This document shows positions 44,248 through 53,442 of a DNA stretch of 64,000 nucleotides, piece after piece (position 1 is the first letter of the stretch; the number at the start of each line of letters is the position of its first letter). The position numbers and the translations under genes were made by a program. Below the pieces are notes generated by a model. That model ran no database searches, was not told the origin of the DNA, and saw only the letters and a program-made list of their open reading frames with translations. Origin of the DNA: Roseiarcus sp963753135. GTDB taxonomy: Bacteria > Pseudomonadota > Alphaproteobacteria > Rhizobiales > Beijerinckiaceae. The DNA is taken from positions 186,001 to 250,000 of the forward strand of contig CAVWBA010000009.1 of NCBI GenBank assembly GCA_963753135.1. Direction: 5' to 3'.

Positions 44248-45462
44248 ATGTCAAGGCGGACGCCGGACGACACCAGCCTGACGGGGCGCGCGCCTTACGC
44301 GGCCGACCCGGCGCGGGCGGCGCGGCTCATTGCCGAGCCGCCGTCGGCGACGCGGACCGAGTTCCAGCGCGACCGGGACCGCATCATCCATTCGACCGCC
44401 TTCCGCCGGCTCGCCCACAAGACGCAGGTGTTCGTCGATCACGAGAGCGACCATTTCCGCACCCGCCTCACCCATACGATCGAGGTGGCGCAGATCGCCC
44501 GCGCCCTCGCTCGGGCGCTTAAGCTCGACGACGACCTGGCGGAAGCGGTCGCGCTTGGCCACGACCTCGGCCATACGCCCTTCGGGCATACCGGCGAGGA
44601 CGCGCTCGACGCCTGCATGGCCGAGCACGGCGGCTTCGACCACAACAGCCACGCCTTGCGCATCGTGACCGAGCTCGAGCGGCGCTACGCCGCATTCGAC
44701 GGCCTCAATCTGACCCAGCCGACGCTAGCCGGTCTCGTCAAGCACAACGGGCCGCTCATCGACGCCTCGGGCGCGCCGGCTGAGCGATACCGGACGCGCG
44801 GCGTTCCGGCCGCGGTGCTCGCTTATGACGAGAGGCAGAGGCTGGACTTGAGCCTCCACGCGAGCCTCGAGGCGCAAGCCGCAGCGATTGCTGACGATAT
44901 TGCCTATGATGCCCATGACATCGATGACGGCTTGCGCGCCGGCCTGTTCCCGCTCGCCGAGCTTCGCGCCGCGGTTCCGTTCGTGGACGGCGTGATGCGG
45001 GAGGTGGACGAGCTTCACCCCGGCCTCGAGGAGCCCCGCGCGATTCATGAGCTGACCCGACGCGTCATCACCCGGTTCATCGAGGACGCACTTCGTGAGA
45101 GCGGCCGGCGGATCGCCGAATCGCGCGTGGCGAGCCCCGAGGCGGTCGCGCGCGCCGGCCGCACGCTGGTCGGGCATACCGGCGCCATCGAGGCTGCCGA
45201 TCGTGACATCAAGGCCTTTCTCTTCGCCCGCATGTACCAGCATCCGGACGTCAAAAAGGTCCGCCGCAAGGCGGATGCGATCGTGCGGCGGCTGTTCAAA
45301 GCTTACCTCAGCGACCCGTCGTCCATGCCGCCCGAATGGGCCGCCAAGGCGGAGCGCGGCGAGCGGGCGCGAGCCGTCGCCGACTATATCGCCGGGATGA
45401 CCGACCGGTTCGCGATCGCCGAGGACGCGCGGCTTTTTGACGGGCCGCCCGACTTGCGATAG
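44248..45462 (+). CDS. dgt: Deoxyguanosinetriphosphate triphosphohydrolase-like protein
   Basis: 404 residues from MSRRTPDDTSLTGRAPYAAD. HD-domain metal ligands: LTHTIEVAQIARALA (His), ALGHDLGHTPFGHTGEDAL (His-Asp) and IADDIAYDAHDIDDGL (Asp). STAFRRLAHKTQVF is the family signature before the HD core. Cleaves dNTPs to deoxynucleoside and tripolyphosphate. A GTG four codons upstream or an ATG at 44158 are alternative starts; 44248 follows GAAGAGCGCA. Confidence 0.92.
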   Translation: MSRRTPDDTSLTGRAPYAADPARAARLIAEPPSATRTEFQRDRDRIIHSTAFRRLAHKTQVFVDHESDHFRTRLTHTIEVAQIARALARALKLDDDLAEAVALGHDLGHTPFGHTGEDALDACMAEHGGFDHNSHALRIVTELERRYAAFDGLNLTQPTLAGLVKHNGPLIDASGAPAERYRTRGVPAAVLAYDERQRLDLSLHASLEAQAAAIADDIAYDAHDIDDGLRAGLFPLAELRAAVPFVDGVMREVDELHPGLEEPRAIHELTRRVITRFIEDALRESGRRIAESRVASPEAVARAGRTLVGHTGAIEAADRDIKAFLFARMYQHPDVKKVRRKADAIVRRLFKAYLSDPSSMPPEWAAKAERGERARAVADYIAGMTDRFAIAEDARLFDGPPDLR

Positions 45463-45612
45463 AGGCGCCGCCCTTGTAGACGCGGTCGCGGACCGCGTCC
45501 CGCCCCTCGACGAGCGCGGATACGGGAGTCGGGCTGCGCTGAGCGAGTGCGCCGAAGGGCAGGCGCGTTCCCGCGACGCGGTCAGCGACCGCGTCTACAA
45601 GGGGCGCGCTCA
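45463..45612. repeat. Palindromic intergenic element with long inverted ends
   Basis: About 150 bases between dgt and argS. Left end GCGCCGCCCTTGTAGACGCG and its reverse complement at the right end (GCGACCGCGTCTACAAGGGG region, 45585-45604) form arms of roughly 36 bases with only a few mismatches. Each arm is itself a palindrome, GACGCGGTC-GCG-GACCGCGTC. The structure is MITE- or REP-doublet-like. No coding capacity. Confidence 0.7.
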
Positions 45613-45658
45613 ACCGAAGTAAGTCTGCGCGGGCCGAGGCCGAATCAAGTCAGGTTCC

Positions 45659-47434
45659 ATGAACATTTTCGCCGACTTCCAGTCGCGCATCGTGAGGCTA
45701 CTCGAAAAAAGGATTGCGGCGGGAGAATTGCCGCGCGACCTCGATCTCGGCCGCTTCATCGTCGAGCCGCCGCGCGAGGCGGCTCATGGCGATCTCTCGA
45801 CCAATGCGGCGATGGTCTATGCGCGGGAAGCGAAGCAGGCTGGCTCCAATCCGCGTGCTCTTGCCGAGGGCCTCGTCGCCGACCTCACTCGTGAAGCGGA
45901 CGTACGGAGCGCGGAAGCCGCTGGCCCCGGCTTCATCAATATCGTCCTTAAGCCAGAGGTTTACGAGCGGGTCCTGAAGACAATTCTTATCCAGGGTCCT
46001 CGTTTCGGCGCTGGGGCGGCGAGCACGGAGGGGCCGGTCAACGTCGAATATGTTAGCGCCAATCCGACGGGGCCGATGCATGTCGGCCACGCGCGCGGCG
46101 CAGTGTTCGGCGACGCGCTCTCGAGCCTCCTGATCTTTTCGGGCCGCGAGGCGACGCGCGAATATTATGTCAACGACGCCGGCGGGCAGGTCGACGTGTT
46201 GGCGCGCTCGGCCTTGCTGCGCTATCGCGAGGCTTTGGGCGAAGCCATCGGCCCGATCCCCGAGGGGCTCTATCCCGGTGATTATCTCAAACCCGTGGGC
46301 GAGTATCTCGTGCGCGAGTTTGGCGCGGGCCTTGTGAGCAAGCCCGAGGCGGAATGGCTGCCGGTCGTGCGCAAGCGCGCGACCGAGGCCATGATGGCGA
46401 TGATCCGCGACGATCTCGCCGCGCTCAACATCACCCACGAGGTGTTTGCTTCAGAGCGCGCGCTGACCGGCGCCGACGGCGGCGAGGACCAGGTCGCCAA
46501 GACGATCGAATGGCTGCGGGCGAAAGGTCTCGTCTACCAGGGGCGCCTGCCGCCGCCCAAAGGCGCGCCATCGGACGATTGGGAGGATCGCGAGCAGACT
46601 TTGTTCCGCACGACCGGCTTCGGCGACGACGTCGACCGCCCGCTCATCAAGTCGGACGGCGGATACACCTATTTCGCCAGCGACATCGCCTACCATAAAA
46701 CCAAGATCGACCGGAATTTTCTCACTTTGGTCGATGTGTGGGGCGCCGACCACGGCGGCTACGTCAAACGCATGCAAGCGGCGGTCGCCGCGCTGTCGGA
46801 CGGCAAAGCCAAACTCGAGGTGCGGCTCTGCCAGCTTGTGCGCCTCATGCGCGCCGGCGAGCCGGTCAAAATGTCGAAGCGCTCCGGCGAGTTCGTGACG
46901 TTGCGTGAGGTTGTGGATGAGGTCGGCGCGGACGCTGTCCGGTTCATGATGCTGATGCGCAAGAACGACGCGCCGCTCGATTTCGACCTCACGAAGGTGA
47001 TCGAGCAAAGCCAAGACAATCCGGTCTTCTACGTCCAGTACGCCCACGCTCGCTCCCGTAGCGTCTTGAGGCAGGGCAAGGCTGTCTTTCCGGACTTTGA
47101 TCTCACTCAAGAGGCGCTCGCTGAAGCCCAGTTCTCGCTTTTGACTGACGAAGGCGAGCGCGAGCTCATGCGAACCTTTGGGCAATACCCTCGCGTTGTC
47201 CGGCAGGCCGCCGAGGCGCACGAGCCCCACCGGATCGCCTTTTTCGCCCACGAGTTGGCGACGCGTTTTCATGCGCATTGGAATAGGGGGAAAGACGCGC
47301 CACGTTTGCGGTTTGTTAACGAAAATGAACGAAATTTATCGTATGCGAGATTGGCTTTGGTCGCGGCCGTAAGCCTTGTTTTGGCCTCTGCATTGTCAAT
47401 TTTGGGCGTTAGCGCCCCCGAGGAGATGCGGTAG
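45659..47434 (+). CDS. argS: Arginyl-tRNA synthetase
   Basis: Class Ia aminoacyl-tRNA synthetase, 591 residues. N-terminal Add-1 domain, HIGH-type motif NPTGPMHVGHARGAVFGD, KMSKS-type RAGEPVKMSKRSGEF and a DALR anticodon-binding domain (RKNDAPLDFDL, VQYAHARSRS). VEYVSANPTGP and YTYFASDIAYHKTKI are family hallmarks. The frame is intact. Followed by the SPOR gene after 66 bases. Confidence 0.97.
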   Translation: MNIFADFQSRIVRLLEKRIAAGELPRDLDLGRFIVEPPREAAHGDLSTNAAMVYAREAKQAGSNPRALAEGLVADLTREADVRSAEAAGPGFINIVLKPEVYERVLKTILIQGPRFGAGAASTEGPVNVEYVSANPTGPMHVGHARGAVFGDALSSLLIFSGREATREYYVNDAGGQVDVLARSALLRYREALGEAIGPIPEGLYPGDYLKPVGEYLVREFGAGLVSKPEAEWLPVVRKRATEAMMAMIRDDLAALNITHEVFASERALTGADGGEDQVAKTIEWLRAKGLVYQGRLPPPKGAPSDDWEDREQTLFRTTGFGDDVDRPLIKSDGGYTYFASDIAYHKTKIDRNFLTLVDVWGADHGGYVKRMQAAVAALSDGKAKLEVRLCQLVRLMRAGEPVKMSKRSGEFVTLREVVDEVGADAVRFMMLMRKNDAPLDFDLTKVIEQSQDNPVFYVQYAHARSRSVLRQGKAVFPDFDLTQEALAEAQFSLLTDEGERELMRTFGQYPRVVRQAAEAHEPHRIAFFAHELATRFHAHWNRGKDAPRLRFVNENERNLSYARLALVAAVSLVLASALSILGVSAPEEMR

Positions 47435-47500
47435 CGGATTTGTTAGCTTGGGCGGCGCCTAATGCCCACTCTAAGGATGATCCGCGACGAGTGAGGTGAC

Positions 47501-48940
47501 ATGAGTGCTTCCCAGTCACGTGTAACGGATGAAATCAACCTCGACGAATTCGAGCGGCGATTGCGCGCCGCCGGCGCTCAGCAGGCGCAGGTCGAAGACC
47601 CGCTCGCGGAACTGTCCCGTCTGGTCGAGTTCTCTCACATGGGGATCGCGAACGGCGAGGCGCCGGCGCGGCCTGCGGCAGAGCCCGCCGCGCGCGCGAA
47701 GCCTCCGACCTCGATCGAAACCGCGCCGCTTCGGCCAGCGCTCGACGATGACGTAGAAGGGCTCGCTCCCGGCGCCTCCGAGGACGACCGCGCCGCGCGG
47801 CGCGACTACGAGTTCGACGGCCACGCGGCGGAGCCTGGCGAGGAGCGCCGGCCGACGCGCTGGAAGATCGCCGTATCCGCGCTGGCGCTTGCGGGCGTGG
47901 CGATGATCGGCGCCGTCTTCGCGCTGAGACATGGGGCGCCGGGCTTCAGCAAGGATCCCCCGTTCATCGCGGCGGCTCAGGGTCCGACGAAGGTCGCGCC
48001 GCCGAGCGACCAGACGGTCTCGACGTCGAGCGATGCTGGCGCTTCTCTGCTCCATGACAACGGCAAGCCCAGCGCTGTCAAAGTCGTCAATTCCGAGGAG
48101 CAGCCGGTTGATTTGAACGCGCAGGCGTCGGTCAACAACGCGCCTTCAGCCAATCCTCCCGCGCCGGCTGGCCCAACCGACGCGACGGCGCTCGCCGCAA
48201 CCATCAATACGCCGCTTGTCGCGCCGGCGCCCGCCGGGCCGCCAAACGGGATGACCTCCGACTTCCCCGAGCCGAAACCGGTGCGCACAATCTCGCTCAG
48301 GCCCGACGGGACGCCGATCGCCATGTCCAGTCCGCCTGATCAACCGGCGAGCGGCGCGAACGCCGCGCCAGCGCCCGCCGAGCCGGCAAGCAAGCCGGCG
48401 GAAGCGCGGAGCGCGCCTGCGCCGAAGACGACAAGCGAGGCGACGGGCGCCGCGCAGCCGTCGACCCCGAAGATCGAATTGCCGACCAAGCTTTCACCCA
48501 AGTCGTCGGCGCGGGTGGCGGTCGGCAAGACCGATACGACGGCCCCCGAGGCGACCGCCCAGACGCCCAGCGAACCGACGCAGGATGGCGCTCCGGCGAA
48601 GCCGGAAAAGGCGGCGAGGAAGCCGAAGCAGGTCGTTGACGCGAGCGAGACGACTGGAGCGATCGCGCCGCCCGTGGACGCCACGGCCGCGACGACCTCG
48701 GGCGGATGGTCCGTTCAACTCGCAGCGCCCAGGTCCGAAGCGGAGGCCAAGAGCACGGCGGCAAAGCTGACCAGCAAGTACAGCGCCGAACTCAACGGGT
48801 CGCCCATCGGGGTGCATAAGGCGGAAGTCAAAGGCGAAACGATCTACCGCTTGCGCGTCAGCGGCCTGACGAAGGCTGACGCGGCGGCGCTTTGCGCTCG
48901 CCTGAAAGGCGAGGGCGGGCAGTGCTTCATCGCTAAGTGA
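47501..48940 (+). CDS. SPOR-domain membrane protein
   Basis: 479 residues. Cytoplasmic N-terminal region of about 120 residues, a single transmembrane helix (KIAVSALALAGVAMIGAVFA), a long Pro/Ala/Thr-rich periplasmic linker (about residues 150-395) and a C-terminal SPOR domain (GGWSVQLAAPRSEAEAKSTA to CARLKGEGGQCFIAK). SPOR domains bind denuded septal peptidoglycan, so a division-site role is likely. GAGGTGAC precedes the ATG. Between argS and nagZ, a conserved alphaproteobacterial order. Confidence 0.9.
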   Translation: MSASQSRVTDEINLDEFERRLRAAGAQQAQVEDPLAELSRLVEFSHMGIANGEAPARPAAEPAARAKPPTSIETAPLRPALDDDVEGLAPGASEDDRAARRDYEFDGHAAEPGEERRPTRWKIAVSALALAGVAMIGAVFALRHGAPGFSKDPPFIAAAQGPTKVAPPSDQTVSTSSDAGASLLHDNGKPSAVKVVNSEEQPVDLNAQASVNNAPSANPPAPAGPTDATALAATINTPLVAPAPAGPPNGMTSDFPEPKPVRTISLRPDGTPIAMSSPPDQPASGANAAPAPAEPASKPAEARSAPAPKTTSEATGAAQPSTPKIELPTKLSPKSSARVAVGKTDTTAPEATAQTPSEPTQDGAPAKPEKAARKPKQVVDASETTGAIAPPVDATAATTSGGWSVQLAAPRSEAEAKSTAAKLTSKYSAELNGSPIGVHKAEVKGETIYRLRVSGLTKADAAALCARLKGEGGQCFIAK

Positions 48941-48983
48941 GCGAAGAGCGCCCGTCTCTTCACATCCCGACGCGGAGCCGCAA

Positions 48984-49994
48984 ATGCCCAAGGCCTTCAT
49001 CAGCGGCTGCGCGGGCCTGGCGCTGAGCGACGAGGAACGCGCCTTCCTGCGTCGGGAGGACCCCTGGGGCCTCATTCTCTTCAAGCGCAACATCGGCGAC
49101 CGCGAGCAGGTGCGCGCGCTGACGCGGTCGTTCCGGGAATGCGTCGGCCGCGCCGACGCGCCTGTGTTGATCGATCAGGAGGGCGGCCGGGTCCAGCGAA
49201 TGGCGCCGCCTCATTGGCGTGCCTATCCGTCCGCGGCCGCGATCGAGGCGGGTCTCGAGCCGTCCAGGGCCGAGGCGGCGGCGGGTCTCATCGCTCGCCT
49301 CATCGCTCATGATCTCCTCGAAGTCGGAATCACGATCGACTGCGCGCCTGTGCTGGACGTCGCGGGCGAGGGCATGCATGCGGCGATCGGCTCGCGGTCC
49401 TATTCGTCTCGGCCTGAACGGGTCGCGGCGATGGGTCGCGCGGTCGCCAACGGCTTGCTTAAGGGCGGGGTCGCGCCGGTCATCAAGCACATGCCCGGGC
49501 ACGGGCGGGCGCGCGTCGACAGCCACCATGAATTGCCCGTGGTCGACGCCGCGCTGAGCGAGCTCAGACAAGATTTCGCGCCCTTTAAAGCGCTCAAAGA
49601 CCTGCCGATGGCGATGAGCGCCCATCTCCTCTACACCGCGATTGATCCCCGGCGCCCAGCGACGGCGTCGCCGATGGTGGTTAAGGAGATCATGCGCGGC
49701 GAGATCGGATTCGACGGGCTCATCATGAGCGACGATTTGTCGATGAAGGCGCTCGGCGGCTCGTTCGAAGAGCGCGCGGCCGCGGTGATCGAGGCCGGTC
49801 TCGACATCGTCCTGCACTGCAATGGCAACCTGGAAGAGGGCCGCGCAGTGGCTTCCGCTGCGCCGCCGCTATCCGGCGCGTCGCTGCGTCGCGCCAAAGC
49901 CGCGGAGGCCGCGATCACAAAGCCGCAGCCTTTCGATGTCGAGCGCGGCGAGCGGGAGCTTGCTGCGATTACGGCCGAACTCGCCGTGGCTTGA
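48984..49994 (+). CDS. nagZ: Beta-N-acetylhexosaminidase NagZ
   Basis: GH3 cytoplasmic enzyme of peptidoglycan recycling, which removes GlcNAc from GlcNAc-anhydroMurNAc peptides. 336 residues. The signature KHMPGHGRARVDSHHELP carries the flexible-loop Asp-His general acid/base pair, and GLIMSDDLSMKAL the nucleophile Asp. DQEGGRVQRMAPPHW is the substrate-binding motif. IS110 copy 2 is inserted in the repeat just downstream. The gene normally next in this order (scpA) is about 7 kb away and inverted. Confidence 0.95.
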   Translation: MPKAFISGCAGLALSDEERAFLRREDPWGLILFKRNIGDREQVRALTRSFRECVGRADAPVLIDQEGGRVQRMAPPHWRAYPSAAAIEAGLEPSRAEAAAGLIARLIAHDLLEVGITIDCAPVLDVAGEGMHAAIGSRSYSSRPERVAAMGRAVANGLLKGGVAPVIKHMPGHGRARVDSHHELPVVDAALSELRQDFAPFKALKDLPMAMSAHLLYTAIDPRRPATASPMVVKEIMRGEIGFDGLIMSDDLSMKALGGSFEERAAAVIEAGLDIVLHCNGNLEEGRAVASAAPPLSGASLRRAKAAEAAITKPQPFDVERGERELAAITAELAVA

Positions 49995-50011
49995 CGGTGG
50001 ACGACGGTCGA

Positions 50012-50096
50012 GCCGTCATTTCGACGCGTGAGCCGAATCGATCCAGGAGAGCGCAGGGCGCCATCACTCCTGGATCGTCGCTTCGCTCCTCGCGAT
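50012..50096. repeat. REP-like doublet interrupted by IS110 copy 2
   Basis: Left arm GTCATTTCGACGCG...CGATCCAGGAG and right arm CTCCTGGATCGTCGCTTCGC TCCTCGCGAT form an imperfect inverted pair. The right arm breaks at the IS left junction and resumes with GAC at 51281-51283 after the IS right end. Confidence 0.7.
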
Positions 50097-50111
50097 TGTC
50101 TCTTGGAGTTT

Positions 50112-50312
50112 GGGTAGGGAGGTTTGTCCCTGAGAATGGGATGCGCCGATTCGGGCGGCCGCCCGAATCGGCGCGCGGGGAGATTGGCCGTCTCGCGATG
50201 GGGCTTGGAAAGCCCGCCGTCATCTGGGCCGTCTTCCCGCTTCCCTTGAACGCTTGATGAGTTGAATGGGCCGCCATCGCCCGATGCACGCCCGCAGACA
50301 ATCCCAAGCTCA
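50112..50312 (+). ncRNA. Predicted IS110 bridge RNA, copy 2
   Basis: Identical in sequence to the copy 1 segment: palindrome at 50143-50174, target-guide loop with CTCGCGATG (50192-50200) and GTCATC (50219-50224), donor-guide loop with TGAGTTGA (50258-50265) and AGACAATC (50296-50303). Boundaries are estimated. Confidence 0.7.
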
Positions 50313-50329
50313 TGAGAGGATAACCGCAA

Positions 50330-51274
50330 ATGTCTCACCTCGCCACGCCCTCGCGGTTCATCGGATGCGACGTCGGCAAAACGGCGATTGTCATCCACGA
50401 CGCCGCCTACGGCCGCACCCGGACGATCGCCAACGAGCCGCAGGCGCTCGCCGCCTTCGCCGCCTCGCTCAACCCGACCTGCTTTGTCGTTTGCGAGGCC
50501 ACGGGCGGCTATGAACGGGATCTGCTGGCCGCCCTCATCGCGGGGAGCGTGCCGGCCCACCGGGCCGACGCCCGCAAGGTCAAGGCCTTCATCCGTTCGT
50601 TTGGCGTGCTCGGCAAATCCGACGCCATCGACGCCGCCGCACTCGCCCGATATGGCCGGGACCGGTACGCCGAACTCCCGCTTTGGAGCGCCCGCGAACC
50701 CGAACGGCTGCGCTTGCAGGCGTTGGTCCTCGCCAGACGCGACCTCGTCAAGGATCGCCTCGCCTACGCCAATCGTCGCGCCGCCCCCGCCGCCGAGCCC
50801 GTCCACCCTTATCTCGCGGCGCTCGTCGAAAGCTTCGAGGCGCAAATCAAGGCGATCGAAGCCGATATCAACGCCCTCTGCGCCGCATGCGAGGGGATCG
50901 CCGAGGCCGTCCAAACCCTGGTCACGATCCAGGGCGTCGGTCAGAAAACCGCCGCAGCCCTCATCGCCCTCATGCCCGAGCTCGGTTCGCTCCCCCGACG
51001 CCAGGCCGCCGCCCTCGCAGGCCTTGCGCCCCATCCCAATCAAAGCGGCCAGACCGACGCCTATCGCCGAACCCGTGGCGGAAGACCCGAAATCAAACGC
51101 CTCCTCTTCATGGCCGCAATCTCCGCCGCAAAACACAATCCCACCCTCAGCGCCTTCTACAAACGCCTCCTCAGCGCAGGCAAAAAGCCCCTCGTCGCCA
51201 TCACCGCGATCATGCGAAAACTCGTCGTCATCGCAAACGCCAAACTCAGAGCACACCAAATCGCCGCCATCTGA
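50330..51274 (+). CDS. IS110-family transposase (DEDD recombinase), copy 2
   Basis: 314 residues, identical to the copy 1 transposase except Glu instead of Lys at residue 192 (ACEGIAEAVQT). The DEDD residues (Asp14, Glu56, Asp98, Asp101) and Ser239 are intact, so both copies look functional. Confidence 0.95.
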   Translation: MSHLATPSRFIGCDVGKTAIVIHDAAYGRTRTIANEPQALAAFAASLNPTCFVVCEATGGYERDLLAALIAGSVPAHRADARKVKAFIRSFGVLGKSDAIDAAALARYGRDRYAELPLWSAREPERLRLQALVLARRDLVKDRLAYANRRAAPAAEPVHPYLAALVESFEAQIKAIEADINALCAACEGIAEAVQTLVTIQGVGQKTAAALIALMPELGSLPRRQAAALAGLAPHPNQSGQTDAYRRTRGGRPEIKRLLFMAAISAAKHNPTLSAFYKRLLSAGKKPLVAITAIMRKLVVIANAKLRAHQIAAI

Positions 51275-51313
51275 GTTGATGACGCATCCGTTACGAGGCA
51301 TAGGCTCCGCCGA

Positions 51314-52678
51314 TTACGCCGCGTCCTCAGTGACCCGGTTGCGGCCCGTGGACTTCGACAGATAAAGCGCTTGGTCCGCGCGGCGATAGAACTCGGCCGA
51401 GTCCCAGGGCTTCCGCCACTCGGCGAGACCAATGGAGACCGTAATCGAAACGGAGCCCGCAGCGCCCTCGAGGGCGAAGTCCCGGCTCTCGGTGGTCCGG
51501 CGCGCGCGTTCGGCGATCCGCGCCGCTTCGCTCAAGCCGACGCCCGGCATGACAACGACGAATTCCTCTCCCCCCAGTCGGCAGATGAGGTCGCCGCCCC
51601 GAACGGTTTCCTGCAGCTGAGCGCCAAAGCCCTTAAGCACGAGATCGCCGACATCGTGACCATAGGTGTCGTTCACCCGTTTGAAATGGTCGATGTCGAG
51701 AACCATCATGGTCAGCGTCGCGCCTCTTTCGCGCGCGCTCTCGATCATCGCCGGCAGGCGACGCTCGAGCGATCGGCGATTGTTGAGCCCGGTCAGCGGG
51801 TCATAATGCGCCATCTCGATCGATTCCTGCACGGACTGGCGCAGTCGATCCGCGTAAAGCTTCTGACGGATGTTTGTCCTGACCCGGGCCAAGAGCTCGT
51901 TTCGGTCGATCGGGCGCGTGAGGTAGTCGTTGACGCCGAGTTCGAGCCCGCGAAGAACCTTCGGACGATCGTCTGGGTCGGCGATAAGCAGGATTGGCAG
52001 ATTGCGCGTGCGCTCATGTGACCGCACCTGGCTCACGAGCCTCAAGCCGTCGAACGCGCCATAACCGAGACCGACGATCATGAGGTCGATCGTCTCTTCG
52101 CGCGCCATCGCCGGCGCCTCGCCCGGGTCGTCGGCGAGGCTCACGTCATGATACGGGCTCAGCGCGCCTTGAATGCGCTCACGCGAAGGTCGCTGTTCGT
52201 CCACGAGCAAGAGTTGCCCACGCTCTGTTCCCTCGAGCTTCAGGGCTTGCGCCGGCGTTCCCGCTTCGGCGCGAGGCGCCGCGCGAGCGCGCAATTCATC
52301 GATCGAAAACTTGAGCCGAGTGAGCGACCGAACGCGAGCGATCAACGCGAGTTCGTCGACAGGCTTGGTCAGGAAATCGTCGGCGCCGGACTCGAGACCG
52401 CGCACGCGATCGGCCGGCCGGTCGAGCGCGGTTAAAAGAACAATCGGCAGATGTGCGGTGTCGGGCGCGGTTCGCAGGCGTCGGCAAACCTCAAAACCGT
52501 CCATGCCCGGCATCTTCACGTCCAGAAGAACGATGTCGCATCCGCCCTTTTCGCAGATGGCGATCGCATCGGGGCCGTTGGTCGCCGTGAGCACCTCGAA
52601 ATATTCGAGGCTCAGTCTCGCCTGGAGCAGTTTGAGGTTGGACCGGACGTCATCGACGACCAGCACGCGCGCCGTCAT
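51314..52678 (-). CDS. pleD: Response regulator/diguanylate cyclase PleD
   Basis: 454 residues from MTARVLVVDDVRSNLKLLQA. Two receiver domains and a GGDEF domain: the first has phospho-acceptor Asp53 (VLLDVKMPGMDG), the second is degenerate (LMIVGLGYGAFDG). The cyclase site is RLGGEEF, and the inhibitory c-di-GMP I-site RGGD lies five residues before it, so product inhibition is expected. The start codon overlaps the divK stop by 4 bases; the divK-pleD operon matches Caulobacter, where it links phosphosignalling to c-di-GMP and polar development. Confidence 0.95.
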   Translation of the reverse strand: MTARVLVVDDVRSNLKLLQARLSLEYFEVLTATNGPDAIAICEKGGCDIVLLDVKMPGMDGFEVCRRLRTAPDTAHLPIVLLTALDRPADRVRGLESGADDFLTKPVDELALIARVRSLTRLKFSIDELRARAAPRAEAGTPAQALKLEGTERGQLLLVDEQRPSRERIQGALSPYHDVSLADDPGEAPAMAREETIDLMIVGLGYGAFDGLRLVSQVRSHERTRNLPILLIADPDDRPKVLRGLELGVNDYLTRPIDRNELLARVRTNIRQKLYADRLRQSVQESIEMAHYDPLTGLNNRRSLERRLPAMIESARERGATLTMMVLDIDHFKRVNDTYGHDVGDLVLKGFGAQLQETVRGGDLICRLGGEEFVVVMPGVGLSEAARIAERARRTTESRDFALEGAAGSVSITVSIGLAEWRKPWDSAEFYRRADQALYLSKSTGRNRVTEDAA

Positions 52679-53055
52679 GTCCCAGGCCCGGGCCCAAGAA
52701 AGTGGTCGATCGTCTCGAAAAACTTGGCGACCGAGATGGGCTTGGACAGATAGGCCTCGCAACCGCCCTGCCGGATTTTCTCCTCGTCGCCCTTCATCGC
52801 GAACGCCGTGACGGCGACGACCGGTATTGCTCTCAGTTCCTCGTCATCCTTCAGCCATTGGGTCACTTCGAGCCCGGAAACCTCGGGCAGCTGAATGTCC
52901 ATGAGGATCAGATCGGGGCGGTGCTTGCGCGCCAGATCGACCGCTTCGATGCCATTGCGAGTCTGCACAATGCGATGGCCGCGGGTCTCGACGAGGTCGT
53001 TGAACAGCTTCATGTTGAGTTCGTTGTCCTCAACAATAAGTACGGTCTTGGGCAT
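52675..53055 (-). CDS. divK: Single-domain response regulator DivK
   Basis: Start MPKTVLIVEDNELNMKLFND at 53055 (an ATG four codons earlier is also possible). 126 residues, receiver only. Acidic pocket Glu9/Asp10, acceptor Asp53 (LILMDIQLPEVSG), Thr in VVAVTAFAMKGDEE and Lys in LSKPIS. In Caulobacter DivK is phosphorylated by DivJ/PleC and feeds into CtrA control. Co-transcribed with pleD. Confidence 0.95.
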   Translation of the reverse strand: MPKTVLIVEDNELNMKLFNDLVETRGHRIVQTRNGIEAVDLARKHRPDLILMDIQLPEVSGLEVTQWLKDDEELRAIPVVAVTAFAMKGDEEKIRQGGCEAYLSKPISVAKFFETIDHFLGPGPGT

Positions 53056-53136
53056 CGGGCGTTCCATGGGGCGTGAATTCGGCCGGCGCGCCGGATAAGA
53101 TTAGGCGCAAGACATTGACGAAAGGCGAATCGGACT

Positions 53137-53442
53137 ATGCGCGATTCCTTGAAAAAGAGGCAATCCGCAAGCGTCGATTCGGCCCGATCTTTGGCAATCA
53201 GCGCGCTGGCCTTCATCGCCGCCGATTTTGACCGCCTGAACCGGTTCCTGAGCCTTACCGGGCTGGGCCCCGATAATCTCCGAACCGCTGCCGCGGACCC
53301 GGCTTTCCTAGGGTCCGTGCTCGACTATCTGGTCGGCGACGAAGAGCTCATGGTCGAGTTTGCGGCCGACGCCGGCCTCAAGCCGGAGGCGGTCGCGCGG
53401 GCGCATGCCGCTCTCCGCGGGCCGACTGAGGGCGAGGCCTGA
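53137..53442 (+). CDS. DUF3572 protein
   Basis: 101-residue helical protein (ALAFIAADFDRLNRFLSLTG, LDYLVGDEELMVEFAADAGL) of a family restricted to Alphaproteobacteria. Its stop overlaps the dinB ATG by 1 base. Function unknown; the conserved place beside dinB suggests co-expression. Confidence 0.85.
   Translation: MRDSLKKRQSASVDSARSLAISALAFIAADFDRLNRFLSLTGLGPDNLRTAAADPAFLGSVLDYLVGDEELMVEFAADAGLKPEAVARAHAALRGPTEGEA

Larger units (their letters stand above)
50097..51280 (+). mobile_element. IS110-family insertion sequence, copy 2
   Basis: Same length, orientation and end sequences as copy 1 (26515-27698), differing at two bases. Here the target context is a complete REP-like doublet, and both flanks (CTCCTCGCGAT on the left, GACGCATCCG on the right) rejoin into CTCGCGATGACGC. 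It sits between nagZ and pleD at a point where the usual gene order is broken. The two copies are direct repeats 23.6 kb apart. Confidence 0.92.

Noticed and set aside
26515..51280. The two IS110 copies as ends of a composite transposon
   Set aside because: The 22 kb between them contains core genes (argS, erpA, dgt, nagZ), each copy has its own target repeat, and IS110 elements are not known to mobilise such composites.
49631..51301. 556-codon minus-strand frame across nagZ and IS110 copy 2
   Set aside because: Antisense to two certain genes, repeated opposite IS110 copy 1; Gly-rich translation without recognisable motifs.
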